Source: Alteromonas profundi | GTDB taxonomy: Bacteria > Pseudomonadota > Gammaproteobacteria > Enterobacterales > Alteromonadaceae | Assembly (NCBI RefSeq): GCF_010500865.1 | Contig: NZ_JAAAWN010000014.1 | Coordinates: forward strand, 1-64,000 | Length of the DNA: 64,000 bases | Direction of reading: 5' to 3' | Shown: piece by piece, positions 55,517 to 63,951 of the stretch | How the letters are laid out: the number at the start of each line of letters is the position of its first letter | How positions within the stretch are numbered: position 1 is the stretch's first letter | Program-made: the position numbers and the translations under genes | The notes under the pieces: model-generated | The model's database searches: none | Told to the model about the DNA's origin: nothing | Seen by the model: only the letters and a program-made list of their open reading frames with translations

Positions 55517-56534
55517 GTTCGTACTTTTCCCTACTCGGGTCGATAATTCGGTTAAACAAATCAATAAGTATGGTCAAACTGATGACCAAGGTAGATACGG
55601 CCAGCATACCAACTCTCAATGCTGGGTAATCCCGTTGATATATGGCTTGAATTAGCCAATTTCCTATTCCAGGCCAAGAAAATAACGTTTCTACTATCAT
55701 TGCATTGGTAATAAGCGTGGTTATTTGGATAGCCATTAAAGGCAGTATAGGTAATAAAGCATTGCGAATAACGTGTTGGGAGAAAATTCGCCACCCAGAT
55801 AGTCCACGGGAACGGGCCGCAGTAATGTAAGGGCGGTTTTTAACATCAATCACCGAGCGGCGAATTAGCCGCACCACCGATGCTGTTGTAATCGCGCCTA
55901 CAGCAAATGTTGGGAGGGCAAGATGAGAGAACGCGTCTCGCATAGCTAAGCCCTTGTCGATATTCTCTGTCATCATAATATCAATAAGAATAAACCCTGA
56001 TACCGGGGGGATGTCGAACAGTAAACTTATTCTGCCTGATATGGGCGCGATATCTAAATTTAAGCTAAATATCAGTATGAGAATCAAGGCAAACCAATAC
56101 ACTGGAATCGAATAGGTGGTCACACTGAGCGCATTAATACTCTTATCGGAAACCGAATAACTACGAATGCCAGCATAATAACCTAGTGGGATCCCAATCA
56201 ACAAAGCCATTAAAATAGCATAGAAGCTCAGCTCTATTGTGGCTGGCATAGCAATGCCTATTTCTTCACGAAGGGATAAGCCAGATGAAAAGCTATAGCC
56301 CCAATCCCCGCTGGCAAGGTCGCCTAGGTAATGGACAAACTGTACTACCACATTTTGATCCAAGCGATATTGGCGCATTAACGCTTCTCGTTGCATATCG
56401 TTTTGGGGCGTAATGCCCGTCAGGTTTTCAAGCACATCGCCAGGAAATAGATAGGCTAGGGCAAACGATAAAATCGTTAACACCAATAAGGTAAGAATAA
56501 ATAAAATACTGTATCGCGCTAAAATTCTTATCAC
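55503..56534 (-). CDS. sapB: SapB, ABC transporter permease
   Basis: SapB is the DppB-type permease of the Sap importer. The 343-residue protein has six membrane helices, an N-terminal periplasmic loop typical of DppB proteins (GDVLENLTGITPQNDMQREALMRQYRLDQ) and the coupling loop ITAARSRGLSGWRIFSQHVIRN. It overlaps sapA by 4 bases and sapC at the other end. Confidence 0.92.
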   Translation of the reverse strand: MIRILARYSILFILTLLVLTILSFALAYLFPGDVLENLTGITPQNDMQREALMRQYRLDQNVVVQFVHYLGDLASGDWGYSFSSGLSLREEIGIAMPATIELSFYAILMALLIGIPLGYYAGIRSYSVSDKSINALSVTTYSIPVYWFALILILIFSLNLDIAPISGRISLLFDIPPVSGFILIDIMMTENIDKGLAMRDAFSHLALPTFAVGAITTASVVRLIRRSVIDVKNRPYITAARSRGLSGWRIFSQHVIRNALLPILPLMAIQITTLITNAMIVETLFSWPGIGNWLIQAIYQRDYPALRVGMLAVSTLVISLTILIDLFNRIIDPSREKYERATV

Positions 56535-58153
56535 AGTGTCTTACTCACTCCACCAAAGCGTACGCCACCAAAAGGGTTGATACTCATACCTTTGAGTTCA
56601 TTTCTGTATGCCTGATAGCGATAGGCATGAGCAATAGGAACAAGGGGGAGGCGTTCATAGAGCAAACGATTTACCTGCTGATAAATGGCTTTTCTTTCTT
56701 CTAAATCGTCGGTGGCTAGGGCCCTATCTAGTAACTTATCATAGTCGCTGTTACACCACATAGCGCGGTTCGTTCCAGAAGGAATGGCGCCGCAGCTTAA
56801 TAAAGGGCGATAAAAGTTATCTGGATCACCGTTATCTGCCGACCAGCCAATCAGTACCGAATCGTGCAGGCCATCTTGAAGGTGGCGCCGAAACGTTGCC
56901 CAGTCGTAGCTAACAATAGTGGCATCAATGCCCACTTCTTTAAGGTAGCGCTGAATAAGCTCGGCCATTTTTGTGGCATTAGGGTTATAGGCTCGCTCCA
57001 CGGGCATGGCCCAAATTGTCATCGAAAACCCCGCTTCAATACCTGCACTTGCGAGTAGTTTTCGTGCTAAAACAGGGTTATATGCAGTATCGTCTGCGTC
57101 ATTTTGAAATGCCCAACTTGCTGCTGGAAGTAAGGTTTTAGCGCGTGTTGCGCTGTCGAAATAAACCGCTTCCAACAAAGTGTTTTTATCTATCGCAGCA
57201 GCAAGAGCGCGCCTAACATCAGGGTTATCAAAGGGAGGGCGCTGGGTGTTAAAGGCCCAAAAGCCTATATTCAGGCCAGGTTTTTCCGCCAAGGTAAGAT
57301 CTTCGCGATTTCTTATTATTTCTAATTCTGTTTGTGCAGGAAAGGCGGTCGCATCGCATTCACCTGTTATCAGTTTAGCCAACCGCAATGAGCTTCGCGG
57401 CGTTATGTCGTAAATAAGCCGCTCGGCGATAGTAATATCGCGCCAATAATCAGTATTTTTAGCGTAACGGATAAAATGGTCTTTTCGATAACTTTCAAAT
57501 TTAAACGGGCCGGTACCGATAGGGTATTGGTCAATGCGGTTAGGGAACCCTTGCTGCATTAGTTGCTTGCCGTATTCTGACGACAGTATTACCGAAAAAT
57601 CGGTGGCCAGATTGGCAAGAAATGAACTATCCCGGCGTTTAAGGGTAATTTCTATTCGATAACCATTAATGCGTTTTATACTCGCGATGTTATCCGCCAG
57701 CCCTAAGCTTTCAAAATAAGGGTAACGTCCTCCCGACACAAAGTGAAAATCATGGCTAGCTAACCGCCATCTATTTAGACTAAAAATCACATCGTCGGCA
57801 TTAAAATTGCGTGAAGGGCTAAAATAGTCTGTGGTATGAAATTTAACATCGCGTCGCAGTTGAAACGCATAGGTTAACCCGTTATCTGATACCAGCCAGC
57901 TACTCGCTAAGCTTGGTACAATACGCCCAGTGTCAGGGTCGAAGTCGAGTAATCTATCATACAGTTGGTGTGACGTTGCATCAGAGGTGGTACTTGAGGT
58001 ATCCAGCTGGGGGTTAAACGTGACAGGATTGCTTTCAGAGCAGTACACAAGACCACTATTATAAAAGGCGTGTTCATCACGCTTTGAGCAAGCTGAAACC
58101 CCCACTACTAGCAGCAGTAACAAGCTTAACCATGCCAATGGGGTATACCGCAT
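56531..58153 (-). CDS. sapA: SapA, periplasmic peptide-binding lipoprotein
   Basis: SapA captures peptides (and heme in Haemophilus) for the Sap importer. The 540-residue product is an SBP_bac_5 family protein with a lipoprotein signal and Cys22 in GVSAC, the family stretch LDFDPDTGRIVPSLASSWLVSDNGLTYAF-like in sense, and AFNTQRPPFDNPDVRRALAAAIDK. GGAGAG precedes the ATG. It follows the pspF stop by 3 bases in the same direction, so the sap genes can be read from the pspF promoter. Confidence 0.93.
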   Translation of the reverse strand: MRYTPLAWLSLLLLLVVGVSACSKRDEHAFYNSGLVYCSESNPVTFNPQLDTSSTTSDATSHQLYDRLLDFDPDTGRIVPSLASSWLVSDNGLTYAFQLRRDVKFHTTDYFSPSRNFNADDVIFSLNRWRLASHDFHFVSGGRYPYFESLGLADNIASIKRINGYRIEITLKRRDSSFLANLATDFSVILSSEYGKQLMQQGFPNRIDQYPIGTGPFKFESYRKDHFIRYAKNTDYWRDITIAERLIYDITPRSSLRLAKLITGECDATAFPAQTELEIIRNREDLTLAEKPGLNIGFWAFNTQRPPFDNPDVRRALAAAIDKNTLLEAVYFDSATRAKTLLPAASWAFQNDADDTAYNPVLARKLLASAGIEAGFSMTIWAMPVERAYNPNATKMAELIQRYLKEVGIDATIVSYDWATFRRHLQDGLHDSVLIGWSADNGDPDNFYRPLLSCGAIPSGTNRAMWCNSDYDKLLDRALATDDLEERKAIYQQVNRLLYERLPLVPIAHAYRYQAYRNELKGMSINPFGGVRFGGVSKTL

Positions 58154-58156
58154 TTA

Positions 58157-59275
58157 TTAACTCTCCGCAGTTTCTGCTGATGAGTCTAACAAATTGTATT
58201 TTTTTAGATAGCCCCTTAACTGATGATACGTTAGGCAAAGTTTCTCGGCCGTTTTCTTTTGATTATACTGACAATCAGCAAGCGCTCGCTTAATCATGTC
58301 TATTTCATATTGTTGAGATAAGGCTTTTAGATCGAGTGGATAGGCATAAGAAGTATCTATAGCAACCTCGGTCGCTATAGGCGCAGCTTCAATGGTTGCC
58401 TCAGTGAGTTCAGGGGCGTCGGTGGCCGGCTTAGGTGCGGGGCGAATTCTATCTTGGGTTTTTATCCGGGAAGTAGGCCTAAACGCAGATTCGAAGGGGT
58501 CGAGCACAATTTCGTGTACCGGTAGATGGGGGTTATTCGTACGATACACAGCCCTCTCTACCACATTTTTAAGTTCGCGAATATTGCCCGGCCAGTCGTA
58601 GTCTAATAGCGTACGTTTGGCTTTTTCAGTAAAGCCGCTGAATAACTCCATTTCCATTTCCCGCGCCATGTTAATCGCGAAGGTTTCAGCAAGCATCATA
58701 ATGTCTTCTCGACGCTCGCGCAGGGGCGGTATAGTGATTACGTCAAACGCTAATCTATCGAGCAAGTCAGCTCTAAACTCGCCCGCTTCGGCGAGGGCCG
58801 GTAAGTCTTCGTTGGTTGCTGCTATAAGCCGAACGTCGGTTTTAACCGTTTTGCTGCCGCCTACTCGCTCAAATTCACCGTATTCCACTACGCGAAGCAG
58901 CTTTTCTTGAACAAGACCCGACGTATTGGCGAGTTCATCGAGAAACAATGTGCCGCTATGTGCAATTTCAAAACGGCCTTCTCGTCGCTTAGCTGCGCCG
59001 GTAAACGCGCCCGCTTCATACCCAAACAGTTCACTTTCTAGCAGACTTTCATTTAGCGCGGCACAATTAAGCTTTACATAATTCTGATCCCAGCGCTTTG
59101 ATAAAAAGTGTAAACGGGCTGCAATGAGTTCTTTACCCGTACCGCGTTCGCCGATAACAAGCACAGGCTTGTCGAGAGGGGCTATTTGTGAAATTTGTTC
59201 AAGCACTTCTAAAAAGCTATTTGCTTGACCAAGCAAATTATCTTGTTGGCGATACCGGCTCATTAATTTCCTCAA
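58157..59275 (-). CDS. pspF: PspF, sigma-54 activator of the phage-shock genes
   Basis: PspF is an enhancer-binding AAA+ protein without a sensory domain; PspA holds it inactive. In this 372-residue protein the AAA+ domain begins near residue 20 with Walker A GERGTGKE, the sigma-54 contact loop GAFTGA (residues 92-97 approximately) and Walker B GTLFLDELANTSG; the Fis-type HTH is at the C-terminus (QKKTAEKLCLTYHQLRGYL). A linker rich in Ala, Pro and Thr of about 60 residues makes it longer than the 325-residue E. coli protein. Divergent from pspA. Confidence 0.94.
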   Translation of the reverse strand: MRKLMSRYRQQDNLLGQANSFLEVLEQISQIAPLDKPVLVIGERGTGKELIAARLHFLSKRWDQNYVKLNCAALNESLLESELFGYEAGAFTGAAKRREGRFEIAHSGTLFLDELANTSGLVQEKLLRVVEYGEFERVGGSKTVKTDVRLIAATNEDLPALAEAGEFRADLLDRLAFDVITIPPLRERREDIMMLAETFAINMAREMEMELFSGFTEKAKRTLLDYDWPGNIRELKNVVERAVYRTNNPHLPVHEIVLDPFESAFRPTSRIKTQDRIRPAPKPATDAPELTEATIEAAPIATEVAIDTSYAYPLDLKALSQQYEIDMIKRALADCQYNQKKTAEKLCLTYHQLRGYLKKYNLLDSSAETAES

Positions 59276-59388
59276 TAATTAGTCATTTCGACCAATTAAT
59301 AGTGTAGTTTAAAATATTCTTTTGTTCGAGAACTATTTAGCAATAACGAAAAACGTTTCAAATTAGCTAGTTATGGTAATCTATCACC

Positions 59389-59404
59389 TTGGCAAGCTAT
59401 TTGA
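59389..59404 (+). promoter_or_regulatory. Candidate sigma-54 promoter of pspABC
   Basis: TTGGCAAGCTATTTGA: GG and GA are ten bases apart, so the -24 is good and the -12 deviates at one base (GC expected; GT in E. coli pspA). It sits about 60-75 bases upstream of pspA and opposite pspF, the activator that acts with sigma-54. Confidence 0.6.
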
Positions 59405-59463
59405 ATAGTCTTCTACCACGAATTGTCGTAGTACAACCTGTTTTCGAGTAAGAGGTAATTATT

Positions 59464-60141
59464 ATGGGTATCTTCTCGCGTTTCACCGATATTGTGAATT
59501 CAAATATTAATGCGCTATTAGACAAGGCCGAAGATCCAGAAAAAATGGTTCGGTTAATTATTCAAGAAATGGAAGACACGTTAGTAGAAGTGCGTTCCGT
59601 TTCGGCTAAAACATTGGCCAATAAAAAAGAGATTGTTGGCCAAATTAACAAATACGAGGCTGATTCAGAAGATTGGCAGGCAAAAGCTGAGCTTGCGCTG
59701 AGTAAAGACAGGGATGATTTAGCCCGAGCAGCCCTGCAAGAAAAGAAAAAATGCGCAGAAGCCGCAGAGAGCTTGAGTAAAGAATTAGCCATCGTTGATG
59801 AGCAAATTAGTAAGCTGCAAGACGAAATTGGCCAGTTACAAGATAAGTTGGCCGATGCTAAAAGCCGCCAAAAAACGATTATTATGCGTCAAAAAACCGC
59901 GAGCTCTCGCCTTGAAGTAAAACGCAGCTTAGATAGCAGTAAAGTAGACAATGCCATGGGGCGTTTTGAGCAATATGAGCGTAAGATTGACGATTTAGAG
60001 TCTCAGGTTGATGCTTACGATCTCGGTAAGCAAACCCTTAGCGATCAGTTTGCGGAACTAGAATCAGGGGATAAGGTTGATGAAGAGTTAGCAGCCTTAA
60101 AAGCCAAGCTAAAAAGTGAAAAAACATCGTCTAGCAACTAA
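59464..60141 (+). CDS. pspA: PspA, phage-shock membrane-stress protein
   Basis: PspA coats stressed inner membrane and binds PspF to hold back psp expression. The 225-residue ESCRT-III-like protein has an N-terminal amphipathic helix (MGIFSRFTDIVNSNINALL) followed by a long coiled coil through KLQDEIGQLQDKLADAKSRQ. It has normal length. A stem-loop (60177-60196) in the 84-base gap before pspB may keep pspA more abundant than pspBC. Confidence 0.96.
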   Translation: MGIFSRFTDIVNSNINALLDKAEDPEKMVRLIIQEMEDTLVEVRSVSAKTLANKKEIVGQINKYEADSEDWQAKAELALSKDRDDLARAALQEKKKCAEAAESLSKELAIVDEQISKLQDEIGQLQDKLADAKSRQKTIIMRQKTASSRLEVKRSLDSSKVDNAMGRFEQYERKIDDLESQVDAYDLGKQTLSDQFAELESGDKVDEELAALKAKLKSEKTSSSN

Positions 60142-60176
60142 TGTTGGACTATAAAATAACAAGAAATAAAATTATG

Positions 60177-60196
60177 TTTGCCCCAGAAGGGGCAAA
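60177..60196 (+). other. Perfect hairpin between pspA and pspB
   Basis: TTTGCCCC (60177-60184), loop AGAA, GGGGCAAA (60189-60196). No T-run follows, so it is not an ordinary terminator; it would be expected to stall 3' decay or partly stop transcription at the end of pspA. Confidence 0.75.
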
Positions 60197-60225
60197 TACT
60201 ACAAGGGTTTGTTGGAGGTTTTAAA

Positions 60226-60465
60226 ATGGATGAAGGTATCATTGCAATGTTGGTAATGCCCCTGGTCATCTTTATGATTTTTGTGGCACCGATTTGGCTT
60301 ATTTTGCATTACCGCAGCAAAAAGCAAGTTAACCAAGGTTTAACTGTCGAAGAGCGCGCCTCCCTAGAAGCGCTTGCGGGGCAAGCGGAGAAAATGACGG
60401 AACGTATCCAGACACTTGAAGCGATCTTAGACAGTGAAGCACCGCAGTGGAGGAATCGCGCATGA
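60226..60465 (+). CDS. pspB: PspB, phage-shock membrane protein
   Basis: PspB acts with PspC at the inner membrane to relieve PspA inhibition. The 79-residue product has one membrane helix (MLVMPLVIFMIFVAPIWLILHY) and a coiled coil with the family LTVEERASLEALAGQAEKM. The ATG at 60226 follows TTGGAGG; the frame is open upstream but those codons lie across the hairpin. Its stop overlaps the pspC ATG. Confidence 0.93.
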   Translation: MDEGIIAMLVMPLVIFMIFVAPIWLILHYRSKKQVNQGLTVEERASLEALAGQAEKMTERIQTLEAILDSEAPQWRNRA

Positions 60466-60911
60466 GGGAATCGAAAACCTTATACCGAGATACTGAAAAT
60501 GCACGTATCGCCGGCGTTTGTTCCGGTATAGCTGAGTACTTCGGATTAGAAACCTGGCTGGTGAGAATTCTTGTTGTTACGGGCTTCTTTCTACTCGCTG
60601 GCCCCTTTATGCTCGTCGCGTACATTGCAGGTTGGTTTATTTTAGATAAAAAGCCGCTTGGCGGTGAGCCTTCGCTAGATATCCCACCAGTACAAGGCAG
60701 GGGAAAAGGATGGCGTAATGCAGGCTCATCTACCTCTTCAAGTCATAAAGTAGAAGTTAAAACTAAAGTTTGGCAAGCAGGTGAGCCGCCTAAACAAGCA
60801 TTTCATGATATTCGCACCCGTTATGAAAAGGCAGAGCAGCGACTACGTAAAATGGAAACCTATGTGACGTCAAAAGAGTTTCAGTTAAACCGAGAAATTA
60901 GCCGGTTGTAA
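60462..60911 (+). CDS. pspC: PspC, phage-shock membrane protein
   Basis: PspC is the membrane partner of PspB. The 149-residue product begins MRESKTLYRDTENARIAGVCSGIAEYFGLE, the PspC domain, with a membrane segment (LVRILVVTGFFLLAGPFMLVAYIAGWFIL), and a cytoplasmic C-terminus ending in a helix (RYEKAEQRLRKMETYV). It overlaps pspB by 4 bases; GGAGG in pspB is its ribosome site. Confidence 0.94.
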   Translation: MRESKTLYRDTENARIAGVCSGIAEYFGLETWLVRILVVTGFFLLAGPFMLVAYIAGWFILDKKPLGGEPSLDIPPVQGRGKGWRNAGSSTSSSHKVEVKTKVWQAGEPPKQAFHDIRTRYEKAEQRLRKMETYVTSKEFQLNREISRL

Positions 60912-60949
60912 CTAACCCTTACGCGATAAGGCGTGACGAAAGCCCCAAG

Positions 60950-60977
60950 AACCGCACTATGTATGTGCGGTTTTTTG
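60950..60977 (+). terminator. Terminator after pspC
   Basis: AACCGCAC (60950-60957), loop TATGTAT, GTGCGGTT (60965-60972), then TTTTG. Ends the psp operon. Confidence 0.88.
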
Positions 60978-61017
60978 TTTGTATCTTTTTATTCTTATCA
61001 TAGAGTTAGCGGCTAAG

Positions 61018-61035
61018 TGTAAATGCAATGTTACA
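61018..61035. promoter_or_regulatory. TyrR box upstream of phhA
   Basis: TGTAAA-N6-GTTACA, one departure from the TyrR consensus TGTAAA-N6-TTTACA. It is about 100 bases before phhA and after the psp terminator. Confidence 0.68.
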
Positions 61036-61132
61036 GCGTTAGCCAGAGCGCAGTTGAGCTGAATACTTCACGAACCGCGCAATATCCTTAGACTACAGAT
61101 ATCTTTTAGGCACGCATGAGTTTGTAATTTTT

Positions 61133-61933
61133 ATGGCGAAGTCAACGCAGTATCAGTCTAAAACCTCAAATGAAAATGGGGTGATTGAATGGTCGACAGA
61201 AGAAAACGAGATTTGGTCTGAGCTTTACGCAAGGCAGATACCTTTAGTAAGAGAACGCGCCTGTAAGCAGTATTTAGAGGGGATAGAATTACTCGGGTTA
61301 GCTGAAGATCGTATCCCTCAATTGCCTGACATAGACAAAGTGTTATTAGAACAAACCGGTTGGCAAACCGCAGAAGTACCTGCGCTAATAAACTTCGGGG
61401 AATTCTTTCGCCTACTTGCTAATAAGCAGTTCCCTGTGGCGACGTTTATCCGTAGTCGTGAAGAATTTGACTACTTACAAGAGCCCGATATCTTTCATGA
61501 AGTATTCGGCCATTGTCCTTTGTTAACTAACCCCGCATTCGCTCATTTTACCCATACTTATGGCAAGCTTGGGTTAGCGGCAAGTAAGGAAGATAGGGTG
61601 TATCTAGCTCGGCTTTATTGGTTTACCGTGGAGTTTGGTTTAGTCAATGCCAACGATGAGCTTAAAATTTATGGCGGCGGTATTTTGTCTTCCCCAGGTG
61701 AAACTGTATATGCCTTAGACAGTGATAAACCGCAGCGTCACCTGCTTACCCCTGTAGACGCCCTGCGTACGCCTTACCGCATCGATATAATGCAGCCGCT
61801 TTATTATATTTTACCTAATTTCGATCATTTATTTGAGCTCGCGGAAATGGATATCATGGCAATGGTACGAGAGGCCAAACAACTTGGTCTTTATACGCCC
61901 TTGTTCCCACCTAAAGATAAAAAAGTAAGCTAA
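61133..61933 (+). CDS. phhA: PhhA, phenylalanine 4-monooxygenase
   Basis: PhhA converts phenylalanine to tyrosine using tetrahydrobiopterin and iron. The 266-residue product has the iron ligands H122 and H127 in FHEVFGH and E167 in WFTVEFG, and the family segments NFGEFFRLLANKQFPVATFIR and YGGGILSSPGETVYAL. PhhB (pterin carbinolamine dehydratase) usually follows, but here the next gene is tyrR. A TyrR box lies upstream. Confidence 0.96.
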   Translation: MAKSTQYQSKTSNENGVIEWSTEENEIWSELYARQIPLVRERACKQYLEGIELLGLAEDRIPQLPDIDKVLLEQTGWQTAEVPALINFGEFFRLLANKQFPVATFIRSREEFDYLQEPDIFHEVFGHCPLLTNPAFAHFTHTYGKLGLAASKEDRVYLARLYWFTVEFGLVNANDELKIYGGGILSSPGETVYALDSDKPQRHLLTPVDALRTPYRIDIMQPLYYILPNFDHLFELAEMDIMAMVREAKQLGLYTPLFPPKDKKVS

Positions 61934-61942
61934 AGCAGAAGG

Positions 61943-61972
61943 GGCAAGAGGATTGGGGGAAATTCTCTTGCC
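61943..61972 (+). terminator. Hairpin terminator after phhA
   Basis: GGCAAGAG (61943-61950) and CTCTTGCC (61965-61972) pair around a 14-base loop; a modest T-rich tail (CGTTTTG) follows. Confidence 0.65.
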
Positions 61973-62136
61973 TCAACGTTTTGCCGTTACTTATCCCGTA
62001 TTTAGTTTTTCATTTTTCCGTCTCAATATTTTTTGTACAAGGCTACCTTTTTTGTGGGCAGGTAATGTAGAAGTGCGTGCAAAAGAGTGGCGCACGTTGT
62101 ATTTACTTGTTATCTTTTTGTAAAAGTGTGATATTG

Positions 62137-62154
62137 TGTACATATATGTTTACA
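62137..62154. promoter_or_regulatory. TyrR box upstream of tyrR
   Basis: TGTACA-N6-TTTACA, one departure from consensus, ending 8 bases before the chosen tyrR start. Such a position would block initiation or ribosome access and suits autorepression. Confidence 0.72.
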
Positions 62155-62162
62155 ATAACGAT

Positions 62163-63731
62163 ATGAAGTCACAGATGCGCTTAGAAATTACATGCCAAGA
62201 CCGTCTTGGTATCACCCAAGATGTTCTTGATATCCTTGTTGCCCATGAGATCGATTTGCGCGGTATTGAAATCGATCCTACGGGCAAAATATTTTTAAAT
62301 TTTCCCAATATTGAATTTGCAGACTTTCAACATTTAATGCCTAAGATCCGTCATATCGATGGTATTGATGATGTAAAAACAACGCCTTTTATGCCCGGTG
62401 AGCGTGAAAAAAACCAGTTATCTGCCATATTACGCACCTTGCCCGACCCGGTTTTTTCCGTGGATGCAAAGGGGCGAATTCTGCTGTGCAATGAAGCGGT
62501 GACTTCAGGGTTAGAGTTAGGGTTTAACGAGGTCGCAGGTAGTGATATTGGGGAAATCGTTAAGGGATTTAACTTTCAGCGATGGATGGATGGGGATAAG
62601 CCCCGTCCCCAATCTACAAAAGTGAAATTCATCCAACAAGATTACCTTGCGGATATGCTGCCTATTACGGTGGCCGACGGCGAAAGTAATCGAATTATGG
62701 CGGGCGCGGTGGTTATCTTAAAATCAGAAATGCGTTTAGGGCAGCAATTTACTGCGTTTCATCAATCTCCTACTGATAGTTTCGACCGATTTGCCACTGA
62801 GTCTACTTGCATGAAACGGGTGGTACATGAAGCAAAACGTATCGCCGATTTAGATGCGCCTATACTTATTTTTGGTGAGACGGGCACAGGGAAAGAGATG
62901 ATAGCTCGTGCGTGTCATCAATCGAGTCGGCGAAGCGAAGGGGCGTTTTTAGCGCTTAACTGCGCATCGTTGCCGGACAGCGTGGCCGAAACCGAGTTAT
63001 TTGGCTATGCTGAAGGCGCCTTTAATCAACCTACCGCTAAAGTCGGTTTGTTAGAGCAGGCACGAGGTGGCACCTTACTTTTAGATGAAATTGCCGATAT
63101 GTCCTCGCAGCTTCAAGCCAAGCTATTGCGGGTACTTGAAGATGGTGAGTTTAGACGAGTAGGCGATGCGACTGTGGTATCTGTCGACGTCCGTTTTATC
63201 TGTACAACCTGCCGAGATTTAGGTCAACTTGTGGAAGAAGGGCGTTTTCGCAAAGAACTATACTATCGATTGAACGTACTTAGCTTAGTGATGCCCTCGC
63301 TGAAAGATCGGCGTCAGGATATTGTGCCGCTAGCAGAAGCGTTTATCGCTCAACATAGCACTAAGCTCGGCAGACGACCGGCAAAACTGAGCAAGTCGTG
63401 TGTAGAGTTTTTACAGCAATACCCGTGGCCGGGAAACGTTCGTCAGCTTCAAAACGCGTTGTATCGAGCGCTGTCTCTTTTAGATGGTAAAGAAATTACG
63501 AAAGAAGATATTCAACTGCCCAATTGCGCCCCTAGCGTTACCTACATAGATGAAAATTTTGAAGGTACCTTAGATGAAGAGGTGAAGAAGTTTGAAAAAG
63601 ACTTGCTAAAACGTCTTTACCCTTTTTATCCAAGCACCCGGCAGCTAGCTAAGAAACTAGGGCTTAGCCATACTGCTATAGCCAATAAGTTGCGCGAATA
63701 CGGTATTAACAAGGCCACGGTAAAGCTATAG
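62163..63731 (+). CDS. tyrR: TyrR/PhhR-like regulator of aromatic amino acid genes
   Basis: TyrR senses aromatic amino acids. The 522-residue product has an ACT domain (MRLEITCQDRLGITQDVLD), a PAS domain (AILRTLPDPVFSVDAKG), an AAA+ domain (GETGTGKEMIARACHQ, GGTLLLDEIADMS) and a C-terminal HTH (PSTRQLAKKLGLSHTAIANKL) nearly identical to E. coli TyrR. The usual sigma-54 loop GAFTGA reads GAFNQP, so it should not work with sigma-54, as known for TyrR. I chose the ATG at 62163, just after the operator; the ATG at 62175 (MRLEIT) also fits the E. coli start. Confidence 0.95.
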   Translation: MKSQMRLEITCQDRLGITQDVLDILVAHEIDLRGIEIDPTGKIFLNFPNIEFADFQHLMPKIRHIDGIDDVKTTPFMPGEREKNQLSAILRTLPDPVFSVDAKGRILLCNEAVTSGLELGFNEVAGSDIGEIVKGFNFQRWMDGDKPRPQSTKVKFIQQDYLADMLPITVADGESNRIMAGAVVILKSEMRLGQQFTAFHQSPTDSFDRFATESTCMKRVVHEAKRIADLDAPILIFGETGTGKEMIARACHQSSRRSEGAFLALNCASLPDSVAETELFGYAEGAFNQPTAKVGLLEQARGGTLLLDEIADMSSQLQAKLLRVLEDGEFRRVGDATVVSVDVRFICTTCRDLGQLVEEGRFRKELYYRLNVLSLVMPSLKDRRQDIVPLAEAFIAQHSTKLGRRPAKLSKSCVEFLQQYPWPGNVRQLQNALYRALSLLDGKEITKEDIQLPNCAPSVTYIDENFEGTLDEEVKKFEKDLLKRLYPFYPSTRQLAKKLGLSHTAIANKLREYGINKATVKL

Positions 63732-63810
63732 ACCTATCTGTTCACTATTATTTACGCTTGGCGCGTGCCCACTGCCAATCTCATTTTCGTGGCGGTGGGC
63801 ACCAATAGTG

Positions 63811-63828
63811 TGTACATGCATGCTTACA
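63811..63828. promoter_or_regulatory. TyrR box upstream of the fumarylacetoacetase-like gene
   Basis: TGTACA-N6-CTTACA, two departures from the TyrR consensus, 124 bases before the partial gene. Third such site in 3 kb. Confidence 0.6.
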
Positions 63829-63951
63829 CCGGGTTTACTTTTCGTTAACGCCTCCCTTCTCAAACCCACCTTAGTAATGGCATAAAGTGCATCATAGATA
63901 GTCCGCGAACTCTTTAATTTGCGCGGTATTAATTTCCTACCGGAGAGCATG

